Source of the DNA: Pseudoalteromonas sp. P1-25
Lineage (GTDB): Bacteria; Pseudomonadota; Gammaproteobacteria; Enterobacterales; Alteromonadaceae
Direction: 5' to 3'
DNA length: 64,000 nt
Assembly (NCBI RefSeq): GCF_001401805.1
Contig: NZ_LKDW01000014.1
Location: 1-64,000, forward strand
Part shown: piece after piece, positions 7,249 to 17,160 of the stretch
Position numbering within the stretch: position 1 is the stretch's first letter
How the letters are laid out: each line of letters opens with the position of its first letter
The notes under the pieces: generated by a model
The model's input: only the letters and a program-made list of their open reading frames with translations
Database searches by the model: none
What the model was told of the DNA's origin: nothing
Program-made: the position numbers and the translations under genes

Positions 7249-10200
7249 GTGATAACTCCTGCTCTTTTTGCTGCTTTTTAACAACTAACATGTAAAACAC
7301 GGGGGTAAATAGTAAACCAAATACGGTTACCCCTATCATGCCTGCAAACACGGCGTTACCCATAGCATGGCGCATTTCGGCACCTGCCCCCGTTGCAAGT
7401 ACTAGTGGTACAACCCCTGCTGTAAAGGCAATTGATGTCATTAATATTGGGCGCAAACGCATACGACATGCTTCAAGTATTGCCTCTATGTGCGTTAATC
7501 CTGAGTCGTGTCTGTCTTTTGCAAACTCAACCATTAATATCGCGTTTTTAGAAGCCAAGGCCACCAGTACTATTAACGCTATTTGCGTGAATATGTTGTT
7601 GTCTGAACCGACAAGCCACACACCTAATAACGCAGAGAAAATAGTCATAGGTACAATTAATATTATTGCCAGTGGTAAACGTAAGCTTTCGTACTGCGCT
7701 GCAAGTACCATAAATACAAGCAATACAACTAACGGGAATACATAAACCATGGTATTACCGGCAAGTACTTGCTGGTAGGTTACTTCTGTCCACTCGTATT
7801 CAATACCCGTCGGTAGATTATCTGCAAGTATTGTTTCGATCGCGGTTTGTGCTTGATCAGAGCTGTAACCTGGTGCTGGGCTGCCGTTTAGTTCTGCACT
7901 TGGGTAACCGTTGTAATGCATTACACGGTCAGGCCCTATTGTTGGTGTCACCGTTAGTACAGAACCAAGTGGGACCATGTTCCCTGCACTGTTACGTACT
8001 TTTAGGTTAAGAATTTGCTCAGGATCAAGGCGGTAATCAGCATCAGCTTGCGCATTTACTTGGTAAGTACGACCAAACATATTAAAGTCATTTACATACA
8101 CTGAGCCTAAGTAAACTTGCAGTGCGTCGAATACTTCATCAAGTGGAATACCTTGTATAAGTGCTTGTTCACGGTCAATGTCTATGTCCATTTGCGGCAC
8201 TTGAATACGGAAACTTGAATACATACCCATTAACGCTGGGTCTTGCTGAGCCTTACCAATAATAGTTTGTAAGCTGTTAAATAGCGCGTCGAAGCCTTTA
8301 TTTGCTCTGTCTTCAAGTTGCAATTTAAAGCCACCGGTTGTACCTAAGCCTTGAATTGGCGGTGGCGGAAATACAGCTACAAATGCTTCATCAATGGCCG
8401 CAAAACGTTGGTTTAGCTGCGCAGCAATAGCCATTGCCGATTGGCTAGGGTCTGTGCGTTTATCAAAGCTTTCAAGTGGTGTAAATACAATGCCGCTGTT
8501 CGGGCTATTCGTAAACCCATTAACCGATAAACCAGGAAACGCAACAGTGTGAGCAACACCAGGTACTTCTAACGCAATTTTTTGCATTTTCGAAATTACA
8601 TCTTCAGTGCGGTCTAAACTTGCTGCATCGGGTAGTTGCGCAATGGCCACTAAATATTGCTTATCTTGTTGTGGAATAAAGCCACCAGGTACGGTATCAA
8701 ACAATTTAATTGTACCGCCCACCAGCGCAACATAGGCCACCATAACAATTACACTCATACGAATAAGCTTTTGTACTAGTTTTTCGTACCCTTTGGCACC
8801 GCGATTAAATACGCGGTTAAACGGTTCAAACAACCAACGACCAAACAATTTATTCAGTAAACGAGTAAACGCATCTGGTTTTGCATCGTGCGATTTTAAT
8901 AACAATGCAGCAAGCGCTGGCGATAACGTCAGTGAGTTAAACGCAGAGATAATAGTCGAAATTGTGATTGTAAGCGCAAATTGCTTATAAAACTGACCAG
9001 ACAACCCAGTAATAAACGCCGTAGGAATAAACACCGCACTTAATACTAAAGCAATAGCAATAATTGGGCCTGTAACTTCACTCATGGCTACACGTGTTGC
9101 TTCTAGTGGCGATAACCCTTGCTCAATATTACGCTCTACGTTTTCAACCACAACGATGGCATCGTCCACAACTATACCAATTGCCAAAACTAAGCCAAAT
9201 AGCGAGAGTGTATTAATAGACACGCCAAACCACTGCATAACCGCAAACGTACCAATTAATGATACAGGCACTGCAATCAGTGGAATAATAGATGCGCGCC
9301 ATGTTTGTAAAAATACAATTACAACAATAACAACTAATACTATTGCCTCTAGCAATGTAGCGATTACCGCATCAATTGAACCACGAACAAATACCGTAGG
9401 GTCATATACAATGTCGTACTCAACACCCGCTGGGAAATCTTCTGACAAACGCGCCATTGTTTCACGTACTTGGTCTGAAAGCTCAATCGCATTTGAACCT
9501 GGGCGTTGAAAAATTGGCATTGCAAGTGCTGGCTGGTTATCCATTTCGGCGCGAAGTGCGTACGTATCTAGACCTAAATCTACACGTGCTACATCAGATA
9601 AGCGTGTTAACTGACCCTCGTCACCTACTTTAATAATAACGTTTTCAAATTCTTCAACGCTATTTAAACGCCCTTTTACGTTTAATAAAATTTGAAATTG
9701 GCTGTCGTTAGAAATTGGCTGTGCACCTAAGCTACCCGCGGCAACTTGCTGATTTTGCGAGCGCAAAGCGGCCACAACATCCGTTGCAGTAAGCTCACGG
9801 GCTGCTAATGCATCTGGGTTTAGCCACACGCGCATTGAATATTTGCCACCACCAAATAATTGAATGTCGCCTACACCTGGTAAACGGGCAATCTCGTCTT
9901 TAATATGAATGTCGGCATAGTTAGATAAGTACGCTGTGTCGTGCGTTTTTTCAGGCGAATATAAATGCACTACCATGGTTAAATCGGGTGATGATTTTTC
10001 GGCCACAACACCTAAACGCTGAACTTCCTCGGGTAAACGTGGCAATGCACTGTTTACACGGTTTTGTACTTGTACTTGTGCACGGTCTAAATCCGTACCT
10101 AACGCAAAGGTTACCGTTAATGTCATGCGGCCATCGCTGGTACCTTGCGAAAACATATAAAGCATGTTTTCAGTACCATTGATTTCTTGCTCAAGTGGCG

Positions 10201-10393
10201 TTGCCACTGTTTGCGCTATAACGGTAGGGTTTGCGCCCGGGTAATTTGCAGTTACTACAACCGTTGGTGGTACCACTTCTGGGTATTCACTTACAGGAAG
10301 TTGAAACAGTGATATACCACCAGCAATTAAAATAACCAACGACAGCATGGCTGCAAATATTGGTCGCTGAATAAAAAAGTGTGAAAATTTCAT
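7241..10393 (-). CDS. RND multidrug efflux permease, HAE1 family (AcrB/MexB-like)
   Basis: This 1050-residue inner-membrane protein has the AcrB layout: TM1 at the N-terminus (FIQRPIFAAMLSLVI), a large periplasmic porter domain, TM2-7, a second porter domain and TM8-12. TM4 contains GIVVDDAIVVVENVERN, whose paired aspartates form the proton relay. The family exports drugs, solvents, dyes and bile-type amphiphiles from periplasm and membrane by proton antiport. AAGG lies 7 bp before the ATG. The adaptor gene ends 9 bp upstream and the channel gene overlaps its end, so the three genes form one transcription unit. Substrate range cannot be read from sequence. Confidence 0.95.
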   Translation of the reverse strand: MKFSHFFIQRPIFAAMLSLVILIAGGISLFQLPVSEYPEVVPPTVVVTANYPGANPTVIAQTVATPLEQEINGTENMLYMFSQGTSDGRMTLTVTFALGTDLDRAQVQVQNRVNSALPRLPEEVQRLGVVAEKSSPDLTMVVHLYSPEKTHDTAYLSNYADIHIKDEIARLPGVGDIQLFGGGKYSMRVWLNPDALAARELTATDVVAALRSQNQQVAAGSLGAQPISNDSQFQILLNVKGRLNSVEEFENVIIKVGDEGQLTRLSDVARVDLGLDTYALRAEMDNQPALAMPIFQRPGSNAIELSDQVRETMARLSEDFPAGVEYDIVYDPTVFVRGSIDAVIATLLEAIVLVVIVVIVFLQTWRASIIPLIAVPVSLIGTFAVMQWFGVSINTLSLFGLVLAIGIVVDDAIVVVENVERNIEQGLSPLEATRVAMSEVTGPIIAIALVLSAVFIPTAFITGLSGQFYKQFALTITISTIISAFNSLTLSPALAALLLKSHDAKPDAFTRLLNKLFGRWLFEPFNRVFNRGAKGYEKLVQKLIRMSVIVMVAYVALVGGTIKLFDTVPGGFIPQQDKQYLVAIAQLPDAASLDRTEDVISKMQKIALEVPGVAHTVAFPGLSVNGFTNSPNSGIVFTPLESFDKRTDPSQSAMAIAAQLNQRFAAIDEAFVAVFPPPPIQGLGTTGGFKLQLEDRANKGFDALFNSLQTIIGKAQQDPALMGMYSSFRIQVPQMDIDIDREQALIQGIPLDEVFDALQVYLGSVYVNDFNMFGRTYQVNAQADADYRLDPEQILNLKVRNSAGNMVPLGSVLTVTPTIGPDRVMHYNGYPSAELNGSPAPGYSSDQAQTAIETILADNLPTGIEYEWTEVTYQQVLAGNTMVYVFPLVVLLVFMVLAAQYESLRLPLAIILIVPMTIFSALLGVWLVGSDNNIFTQIALIVLVALASKNAILMVEFAKDRHDSGLTHIEAILEACRMRLRPILMTSIAFTAGVVPLVLATGAGAEMRHAMGNAVFAGMIGVTVFGLLFTPVFYMLVVKKQQKEQELSHD

Positions 10394-10402
10394 CGATAAA
10401 CC

Positions 10403-11569
10403 TTATTGCTTAGCCATTAACTGGGCGTTGTCGTTTGACAGTGTAAAGGCAACCCCATCGGTATCAATTGTGACTGTATTAGGCGAAATAGGCATACCAG
10501 GGCCTACACGTGCTGGGCCATTTACCGCAATAACATCACCTTCATTTAGGCCTGATGTAACAGCACGTAACGCCCCATAACGTTCGCCTACTTCAATCAA
10601 TTTGTATTCAAGAACGTTGTTTTCACCCACGGTTAATACAAAGCGATTTTTTAGATCTGTGCCAATAGCACGCTCAGGAATTATTACTTTTTCACTGACC
10701 TCATTTGCTGCCAATTTAATGCGAGCAAAAGAACCTGCGCGAAGTTGATTACTGTCTTGTTCAAATACCGCACGAACACGTAAAGTACCTGTGGCTGAGT
10801 TAATTTGGTTATCAATAAAATTAATATGGCCTTGGTAGGCAAACTCTTTTTGCCCTACTTTTTGCATAACAACGGTTTGGCGGCTTTGGGCGGTTACATC
10901 ATTAAAAGCGCTATTCCATGTACGCTCATCAACATCAAAGTAGGCATACATTGCTGCGTTAGAGACAATAGACGTTAATACACTTTGCCCTGCTAAAACG
11001 TTATTACCTTTAGTAATGTTTGCACGAGAAATAATGCCATCAATTGGCGATACCACCGAGGTAAATTCTAAATCGAGCTTTGCAGAGGTAAGTTGTGCTT
11101 GTAGTGCTGCAAGTTGTGCTTCGCGCTGGCGAAGCGTTGAAGTACGTGCTTGCGCCTGCTCTGTAGAAATAGCTTTACGCTCTAATAATCGCATTGCACG
11201 TTTATCTTCACTTACAGCTTGTTCAAGGGCTGCTTCAGCGCTGTGAATTTGCGCTTCTAAACTTGCAACTACAGCAGCAAAAGGACGTTTATCAAGCTGA
11301 AAAAGCACATCGCCCTGCTTAACCACATCACCTTCTTTAAACTCAATACTATCGATAATACCTGACACACGTGGCATTAACGCCACCTCTTCTGGCGACT
11401 CTAAGCGCGTAGTGTAGGTGTGCCAGCTTTGTACCGGCTTTACCAGCACAGGTGCAACATCGATAGGCTGCAATTGTTGTTGCTGAGCTTGAGGCGCGCG
11501 CTCATCAGCACAGCCCGCAAGTGATAATGATGCCGCAGCGAGTGCAGCAGCAATTAAATGTTTGTTCAT
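10403..11569 (-). CDS. RND efflux periplasmic adaptor (membrane fusion protein)
   Basis: The 388-residue adaptor starts with a lipoprotein signal (SLSLAGCADE, cysteine at about 19). The biotinyl-lipoyl half motifs are VSGIIDSIEFKEGDVVKQGD early and VSPIDGIISRANITKGNNV later. Between them lies an alpha-helical hairpin, followed by beta-barrel and membrane-proximal domains. It links the permease to the outer-membrane channel. The start has GGAG 7 bp upstream. It is the first gene of the efflux operon and is divergent from a LysR-family regulator gene across a 119-bp promoter region with a palindromic site. Confidence 0.94.
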   Translation of the reverse strand: MNKHLIAAALAAASLSLAGCADERAPQAQQQQLQPIDVAPVLVKPVQSWHTYTTRLESPEEVALMPRVSGIIDSIEFKEGDVVKQGDVLFQLDKRPFAAVVASLEAQIHSAEAALEQAVSEDKRAMRLLERKAISTEQAQARTSTLRQREAQLAALQAQLTSAKLDLEFTSVVSPIDGIISRANITKGNNVLAGQSVLTSIVSNAAMYAYFDVDERTWNSAFNDVTAQSRQTVVMQKVGQKEFAYQGHINFIDNQINSATGTLRVRAVFEQDSNQLRAGSFARIKLAANEVSEKVIIPERAIGTDLKNRFVLTVGENNVLEYKLIEVGERYGALRAVTSGLNEGDVIAVNGPARVGPGMPISPNTVTIDTDGVAFTLSNDNAQLMAKQ

Positions 11570-11644
11570 GTAGACGCTCCTTTATTGATTAGCGTGCATA
11601 TTACGGACTATACCTGCGGACAAAAACCATAGATTTATAAATTC

Positions 11645-11667
11645 ATTAATGCCAAAATGGCATCAAT
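11645..11667. promoter_or_regulatory. palindromic operator candidate between pump operon and lysR gene
   Basis: ATGCCAAAATGGCAT (11649-11663) is a perfect inverted repeat with a three-base centre. It extends to 9 of 10 matching bases per arm over 11645-11667. It lies between the divergent adaptor and LysR genes, about 25 bp before the LysR start. LysR regulators usually bind such dyads (T-N11-A type), so it is the likely binding site of the neighbouring regulator. This is inferred from position and symmetry only. Confidence 0.6.
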
Positions 11668-11688
11668 AAAAATTAATGAGTCATCGTG

Positions 11689-12627
11689 ATGGATACAACA
11701 AGCCGACTTTTAATGCTACTAGAGGTCGTTGAGCAAGGTTCTTTTGCCAAAGCTGCAGAAATAAGAAACATAGACCGCTCCGTTATATCAAAGCAAATCA
11801 GTCGATTAGAGGACGAACTAGGCGTTAGGCTATTAAACCGTACCACCCGTTCGTTTTCGTTAACGGCCGCCGGCGCCGAAATGATAAAAAAAGCAAGTGA
11901 ACTAAGAGAGCTACTTGGTGAAACCGTACGCATGGCAGAAAACTATCACCTTGAGCCACGGGGTGTATTAAAAATCACATCGTCAACGCTCATTGGTAGA
12001 CGTTATTTGCAGCCTGTACTTAACGACTTTCAAAAACGTTTTCCTCAAGTAGAAGTAGAGCTACGCCTTGATGACAGGCTTGTTGATATTGTAGCTGAAG
12101 GCTTTGATTTAGCATTTAGAATTGGAGAACCTAAAGACTCTTCGTTAATTGCGCGTAGAATTGCCCGCAATAGATTACTTATTGTAGCGGCCCCTGAATT
12201 TATACAAACCTATGGCATGCCAAAAACCATAGAAGAATTGGCGAAGTTACCTGCCGCAAGTTATGCAAGTAATTCAATGCGGGTTGAAACCATAGATTAC
12301 TACAATAGTCAGGGCGAGCCATGCGAGCAGAAAATTAACAGTGTGTACCGAGCAAACGATGCCGAGGTACTGCTAATGAAAGCTATTTCAGGGACTACCT
12401 ACTTCGTGGCTCCGGCGTTTATTATCGATAAGGAAATAACGCAAGGCCAATTAGTGCCCATTTTAACGGATGTAAAGTTAAAGGAGTTTAGCCATATGTA
12501 TGTCCTGTACCCGCACAGAGACTTACCAGTAAGAACTCGCTTATTTTTTGATGCAGTAAAGGAGTATTTAGGGAAAGACAAACCAATTTGGGAAAACAAC
12601 ATCCCTAATTTTGAACAAATGTACTAA
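11689..12627 (+). CDS. LysR-family transcriptional regulator, divergent from the efflux operon
   Basis: The 312-residue protein has an N-terminal winged helix-turn-helix (GSFAKAAEIRNIDRSVISKQISRLEDEL, residues about 18-45). It is followed by a periplasmic-binding-protein-like effector domain (VLKITSSTLIGRRYLQPVLNDF onward). The ATG at 11689 is preferred over the GTG directly before it. LysR proteins commonly control the operon transcribed away from them, here the RND pump and its oxidoreductase, in response to a small ligand. A 15-bp palindrome lies in the shared promoter region. The inducer is unknown. Confidence 0.9.
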   Translation: MDTTSRLLMLLEVVEQGSFAKAAEIRNIDRSVISKQISRLEDELGVRLLNRTTRSFSLTAAGAEMIKKASELRELLGETVRMAENYHLEPRGVLKITSSTLIGRRYLQPVLNDFQKRFPQVEVELRLDDRLVDIVAEGFDLAFRIGEPKDSSLIARRIARNRLLIVAAPEFIQTYGMPKTIEELAKLPAASYASNSMRVETIDYYNSQGEPCEQKINSVYRANDAEVLLMKAISGTTYFVAPAFIIDKEITQGQLVPILTDVKLKEFSHMYVLYPHRDLPVRTRLFFDAVKEYLGKDKPIWENNIPNFEQMY

Positions 12628-12635
12628 TTTGCTCG

Positions 12636-13673
12636 TTAAGCTACCTGAGGCTTTTCATTTAAATGGGCACTTGACTGAAAGTATACTTTATTTCGGCCAA
12701 ATTCTTTTGCTTTGTAAAGTTGTTTATCTGCTTTAATAACAAATTTTTCAAGGGTATCGCCTTGGTGGTATTTTACAACGCCAATGCTTGCGGTCACTTT
12801 GATGTTTAGCCCATCAATATCAAGTGCCGTATTGTTAAGTTTTGATCTAATTGTTTCGGCCATGGTTAGAGCGTCATTTTGAGAAGTAAAAGAGTGCAGT
12901 AAAGCAAACTCTTCCCCACCTACTCTAAATACATACCCTTTTGCTAATAGGACTCGTAATAAAGTGGCTACTTCAATTAGCACTTTATCACCTACAGCGT
13001 GGCCATAGGTGTCGTTAACCTGTTTAAAATAGTCTAGGTCGAGTAAAAATAAATAAAGTTGCGACTTATCTCTAAGCTCTACTTCAAAGTAATGATTCAT
13101 TGATAAACGGTTTGCAGCCCCGGTAAGTGGGTCTAACAAAGCAAGATTTTTTAACCGCTTAGATGATAAAGCACGGCTACCTTCAAAAACATGAGAAATA
13201 GCCCAAATACTGATATAAACAAAGGCAAGATTTAAACTGAAATTAAGCGTAGTTAGAGGAAGTTGCGATGATTTTGTTACTAATATGGCACCTTGAAGTA
13301 CAAAGAGCAAAGCCGATAATACAATGCCATAACGCTTACCTAGCAACAGGTAATACAATATAGGTAACGCAAAAGACCACACATACACACCATTTATTGG
13401 TTTAGCTAAATAGTTGCCTAATACAATAACAAAGGTGACAAATATGCACATAACTACAGATTGCCATACCTCTAGCGCATGCGTGTTTAAGCGGTAGTAG
13501 GTGTAAGCACAAAATACACTGAGTGCTATTTCTAAATACCCTAATAAAGCAAAGTTATTTACAATAATATTAAATGCAGCAAAAAACAGTGAGACAAAAC
13601 CAAAGCACAAGCACATCCATTTCAGGACGTTCCTTCTTAATGATTTAGTACTACTAAGCGCTGCTATATCCAT
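12636..13673 (-). CDS. membrane-bound diguanylate cyclase (GGDEF domain)
   Basis: The N-terminal 165 residues hold about six hydrophobic segments resembling a small integral-membrane sensor. The C-terminal part is a GGDEF domain with DPLTGAANR (about 181) and the active-site motif GGEEF (252-256). It should make cyclic di-GMP from two GTP. The usual inhibitory RxxD site five residues ahead of GGEEF is not present (LLAKG instead), so product feedback may be absent. The gene ends 8 bp from the convergent LysR gene and has no clear operon partner. The signal sensed is unknown; biofilm or motility control is the family's common output. Confidence 0.9.
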   Translation of the reverse strand: MDIAALSSTKSLRRNVLKWMCLCFGFVSLFFAAFNIIVNNFALLGYLEIALSVFCAYTYYRLNTHALEVWQSVVMCIFVTFVIVLGNYLAKPINGVYVWSFALPILYYLLLGKRYGIVLSALLFVLQGAILVTKSSQLPLTTLNFSLNLAFVYISIWAISHVFEGSRALSSKRLKNLALLDPLTGAANRLSMNHYFEVELRDKSQLYLFLLDLDYFKQVNDTYGHAVGDKVLIEVATLLRVLLAKGYVFRVGGEEFALLHSFTSQNDALTMAETIRSKLNNTALDIDGLNIKVTASIGVVKYHQGDTLEKFVIKADKQLYKAKEFGRNKVYFQSSAHLNEKPQVA

Positions 13674-13802
13674 TCAAAAAACTTAAAATAATAAAAAATT
13701 TAGTGTAACGCTAAAATTAAATATAACAAGTAGATATAAGAAAACATTAACTTTACTCACTACAAAGGCACGAGCACCCAACCAAACAGCTTACTATAAG
13801 GA

Positions 13803-14774
13803 TTAACCACCTAACATAGATAAGTTTGTTGTAACCCCCGTATTACCTTGATGCAATAAGTGGGTTGGTTTTTTTGTTTTTATATAACGTGCTAACTGAT
13901 TAATTAATGCCTGATTGGTGTTATCACTCATGTATTCTCTAAGTGATATACCTTGCTCAGAAAACAAACATAAATGCAATTTCCCTAGTGACGAAATTCT
14001 TAACCTATTGCAGGTGTTACAAAAGTCATTACTGTAGGGCATTATTAACCCTATTTTCCCCATATAATCAGGGTGGAAAAATTCTTGTGCAGGCCCTGCC
14101 GTTACATCGCGTATAATGGGCTGCCAACCAGCGCGAAGCAACTGCTCTTTTATGGATTGCCCCGATATATGGTTAGCATCAAAAAACGATTTGTTATCGT
14201 TAGTTTGCATTAGCTCAATAAAGCGCATTGTCACGGGTCTGTGCTTTAAATAATCTAAAAAGCTATCAAGCTCTCGGCCGTTGTACTGTTTCATAAGTAC
14301 GCTGTTTATTTTTACCGATTCGATGCCGCTTTCAAGCGCACTTTCTATACCTTGCATTACGCGCGAGAATTTATCGTGACCGGTAATCGTATTAAACATA
14401 CGTGGGTCAAGGGTATCAATACTGACATTGATGGCGTTTAAACCCGCATCTACCCAATTATTAATATGCTTATGCATAGAGTAGCCATTAGTAGTAGCGG
14501 CTATTTTGGTAATGCCTTGCGTGTCTTTTGCTGCACGAATTACATCTATAAAGTCTTTTCTGAGGGTGGGCTCGCCGCCAGTAATGCGTAACTTTGATAT
14601 GCCATGATGGGCAAAGGCTTTTATAGTATTACTAATTTCGTTTAGTGACAGGAAGTCTCGGTCGTGATCGCATTGATACCCATCAGGTAAACAATACACA
14701 CACTTAAAATTACAAACATCGGTAATAGATAAACGCAGATAACTAAATTTTCGCCCTGCTGGGTCGACTAGCAT
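13803..14774 (-). CDS. moaA: GTP 3',8-cyclase MoaA (molybdenum cofactor biosynthesis)
   Basis: MoaA is a radical-SAM enzyme that, with MoaC, converts GTP to cyclic pyranopterin monophosphate, the first step of molybdenum cofactor synthesis. The ATG at 14774 has AAAGG 7 bp upstream and gives 323 residues starting MLVDPAGRKFSYLR, the usual MoaA opening; longer frames upstream lack this support. The first iron-sulfur cluster motif is CNFKCVYC (C21, C25, C28). The second cluster uses C252, C255 and C269 (CNTCNRLRISS...LHLC). The chain ends in the conserved Gly-Gly. It lies 82 bp downstream of a molybdenum hydroxylase large subunit on the same strand, so a link with cofactor supply to that enzyme is likely. 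Confidence 0.92.
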   Translation of the reverse strand: MLVDPAGRKFSYLRLSITDVCNFKCVYCLPDGYQCDHDRDFLSLNEISNTIKAFAHHGISKLRITGGEPTLRKDFIDVIRAAKDTQGITKIAATTNGYSMHKHINNWVDAGLNAINVSIDTLDPRMFNTITGHDKFSRVMQGIESALESGIESVKINSVLMKQYNGRELDSFLDYLKHRPVTMRFIELMQTNDNKSFFDANHISGQSIKEQLLRAGWQPIIRDVTAGPAQEFFHPDYMGKIGLIMPYSNDFCNTCNRLRISSLGKLHLCLFSEQGISLREYMSDNTNQALINQLARYIKTKKPTHLLHQGNTGVTTNLSMLGG

Positions 14775-14856
14775 AAATAAGCCTTTAACAATTTTAAAAT
14801 ACATCGCTAAATACACGAGTGTACAGCCTGCGCCATACACTCTTATTAGCGTTTAA

Positions 14857-17148
14857 CTAGGCGGTTAAGCCTTTTTTGAGCTCACTCGGTTTCATGGGTA
14901 AATTACGTAACCTTACGCCAACTGCATTAAATACCGCGTTGCCAATAGCGGGTGCCACACCAATAACACCCGGCTCACCTAAGCCCATAGGAAACTCGTC
15001 ACTTTGCACAAACTCTATGTCCATATCGGGCACATCTTGCATTCTAAGTGGCAAGTAAGTATTAAAGTTAGTGGCCGCCACTTGCCCGTTTTGATAATTA
15101 TTTGATTCGTGTAAAGCAAGGCTTGTGCCCCACAATAACGAACCTTCAAGCTGAGCTAATGCACCATCAGGATGAACTATTAAGCCTGCATCTACCACGG
15201 CATACAGTTTTTTAAGCGTAATTTTGCCATCACTTTTATTTACATGCACATGCGCCGCTGTAGCAATCCACGCAGGCATATGGCGCTCTTGACCAGAACT
15301 AACTGAAAAACCAATGCCTTCGTTTTCACCCAGCTTAACATTTGCGACCTTCGCTGACACTTTTTTAAGTACCGCATTTAAGCGCAGTGCGCCGCCTACG
15401 CTTTCAGGGGCTTTACCTGCTTGCTTGCCTTTGCCATCGAGCATTGATAAACGAAACTCCACCGGATCAAGCCCTTGTTTATGAGCAATTTCATCAATAA
15501 ACGATTCTAAGCTCCATACAATCCAGCCAGGGCCTACCGAGCGAAGCCAGCCGGGGGTAAATGTGCTTTGCGCTAATTCATTATTAATTGCGCGAGCACG
15601 GTGATTATCCATGCTGTACCAGTGATCGGCTCCAGAAGCTGAAAACGAATCAAACTTGCCTTTGCCATCAACCCCAGGTGATAAAAAGCCAGGCGCCATT
15701 GCTTTTGTTGGCCAGCCTGCTGCAAATGCATGCTCCATAGCGCTTAACTCGCCTTTTTCATTAAACGAAGCTGTTAATTTAGCGGTGGAGGCAGAACGAG
15801 ACTGATCAAATAAGCTATCATCAGCGCGTGTAAATACCAGTTTAACAGGTTTGCCAATCGCTTTGGCTGTTAGCGCTGCGGGCACAGTCCAATCACCAAA
15901 TAGGCGACGCCCAAACCCACCACCTAAATAATAAGGACGAATAATAACGTTATTTTGTTCAACCTCTAATGCTTTGGCCAACGCAGGTAGTGTTAAAGAC
16001 TGCCACTGATTACCAGTATGAATAATCCACTTGCCTTGTTTAAACTCTGCCACCGCATTAAGCGGTTCTAATTGATAATGACTTGCTGTTGCCGTGGTAT
16101 ACAATGACTCTAGCGACTGCGTTGCCTCAGCCTGCATTTTAGCGGTATCGCCTTCATTAACAAATAAGGTGCCAGCGTTGCTATCGTTACATAATTTTTC
16201 GCCCAGGGATTGAATATCAGCCTCTGTAACATTAGCTGTTTGGCCTTTTTTATAAGTTACTTTTAGGGCATCTACCGCTTTAATTGCACTGGGGTAATTG
16301 TCAGCTAAAGCGACCACCCAGCCTTGTACAGTGTTACTTGGGTCATTTAAAATCTCATACCCTTTATAGCCTTTTATTGCTTTTGCGGCGCTATCATCTA
16401 TTTGCGTGACTTCACTACCATAACGTGTTGGTGGGATCACAGGGCGCGCATACACCATGCCTTCAAGCTCTACATCTATGCCATACACAGCCATACCATT
16501 TGTTTTTTCCGGAATATCGAGGGCTTTAAAGTCTTGCTTTAAACCCGTTAAGTGGCGCTTGTTGGCAGGCTTTATCGGTAGTTTTGCAACTTCTTCGCTG
16601 CTAAAGGTACGGTTAAACTCACCATGTTTAACAATATCGGCATAACTGAGCGACTTATCGCCTGCAATTATACGCCCTTTACTAGCGTGGCACTGCTCAG
16701 GTTTAACTCCAAGCATATTAGCCCCAGCGTCTATAAGAGCTATGCGCCCTGCTGCGCCGGCTTGAGAAAGCGGTTTAAAGCTTTGAAATACAGACCATGA
16801 ACCACCTGTAACCATGTAGCCCCACTTCTCGTGCGTATCTACATACGTGATTGATACTTTATCCCAGTCGCACTCCAGTTCATCTGCCACAATACGTGCT
16901 AAAGCAGTGCCAACGTGCTGACCCATTTCGGCTTTGGCAATGCTCACCTCTACTTCACCTTGCGGGTTCATAGTCCACCAAATTGTGGGTGAAAACGATT
17001 GTTGTGAAATCGACTCTTTCGCGCTAAGTTCACCTGAAAAGAAAGCAGGCGCGAATGCCATAACTAGGCCAGCTGTTGCTGTGCTAATCATAAAAGAGCG
17101 ACGGTTTAAGTCTACGGTTTCGGTATTTTTTTGAAATAGTTTTTTCAT
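14857..17148 (-). CDS. molybdopterin-binding subunit of aldehyde/isoquinoline oxidoreductase family, Tat-exported
   Basis: The 763-residue protein is a xanthine-oxidase-family large subunit of the IorB type. It begins with a Tat signal (NRRSFM at 15-20 followed by a hydrophobic stretch), so it is folded with its cofactor in the cytoplasm and exported. The body has the Mo-hydroxylase motifs GGGFGRRLFGDW and the C-terminal GLGEPGVIGVAPAIGNAV, which carries the active-site glutamate. Such enzymes hydroxylate aldehydes or N-heteroaromatics and pass electrons to a 2Fe-2S partner. The start has GGAG 7 bp upstream. The small subunit gene lies 12 bp upstream, so the two form an operon. The substrate is unknown. 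Confidence 0.9.
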   Translation of the reverse strand: MKKLFQKNTETVDLNRRSFMISTATAGLVMAFAPAFFSGELSAKESISQQSFSPTIWWTMNPQGEVEVSIAKAEMGQHVGTALARIVADELECDWDKVSITYVDTHEKWGYMVTGGSWSVFQSFKPLSQAGAAGRIALIDAGANMLGVKPEQCHASKGRIIAGDKSLSYADIVKHGEFNRTFSSEEVAKLPIKPANKRHLTGLKQDFKALDIPEKTNGMAVYGIDVELEGMVYARPVIPPTRYGSEVTQIDDSAAKAIKGYKGYEILNDPSNTVQGWVVALADNYPSAIKAVDALKVTYKKGQTANVTEADIQSLGEKLCNDSNAGTLFVNEGDTAKMQAEATQSLESLYTTATASHYQLEPLNAVAEFKQGKWIIHTGNQWQSLTLPALAKALEVEQNNVIIRPYYLGGGFGRRLFGDWTVPAALTAKAIGKPVKLVFTRADDSLFDQSRSASTAKLTASFNEKGELSAMEHAFAAGWPTKAMAPGFLSPGVDGKGKFDSFSASGADHWYSMDNHRARAINNELAQSTFTPGWLRSVGPGWIVWSLESFIDEIAHKQGLDPVEFRLSMLDGKGKQAGKAPESVGGALRLNAVLKKVSAKVANVKLGENEGIGFSVSSGQERHMPAWIATAAHVHVNKSDGKITLKKLYAVVDAGLIVHPDGALAQLEGSLLWGTSLALHESNNYQNGQVAATNFNTYLPLRMQDVPDMDIEFVQSDEFPMGLGEPGVIGVAPAIGNAVFNAVGVRLRNLPMKPSELKKGLTA

Positions 17149-17160
17149 TGTCGGCTCCAG

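Noticed and set aside
8793..9509. Plus-strand frames opposite the RND permease gene
   Set aside because: Low-complexity Ser/Thr/Asn-rich translations mirror the permease codons; the minus-strand gene is unambiguous.
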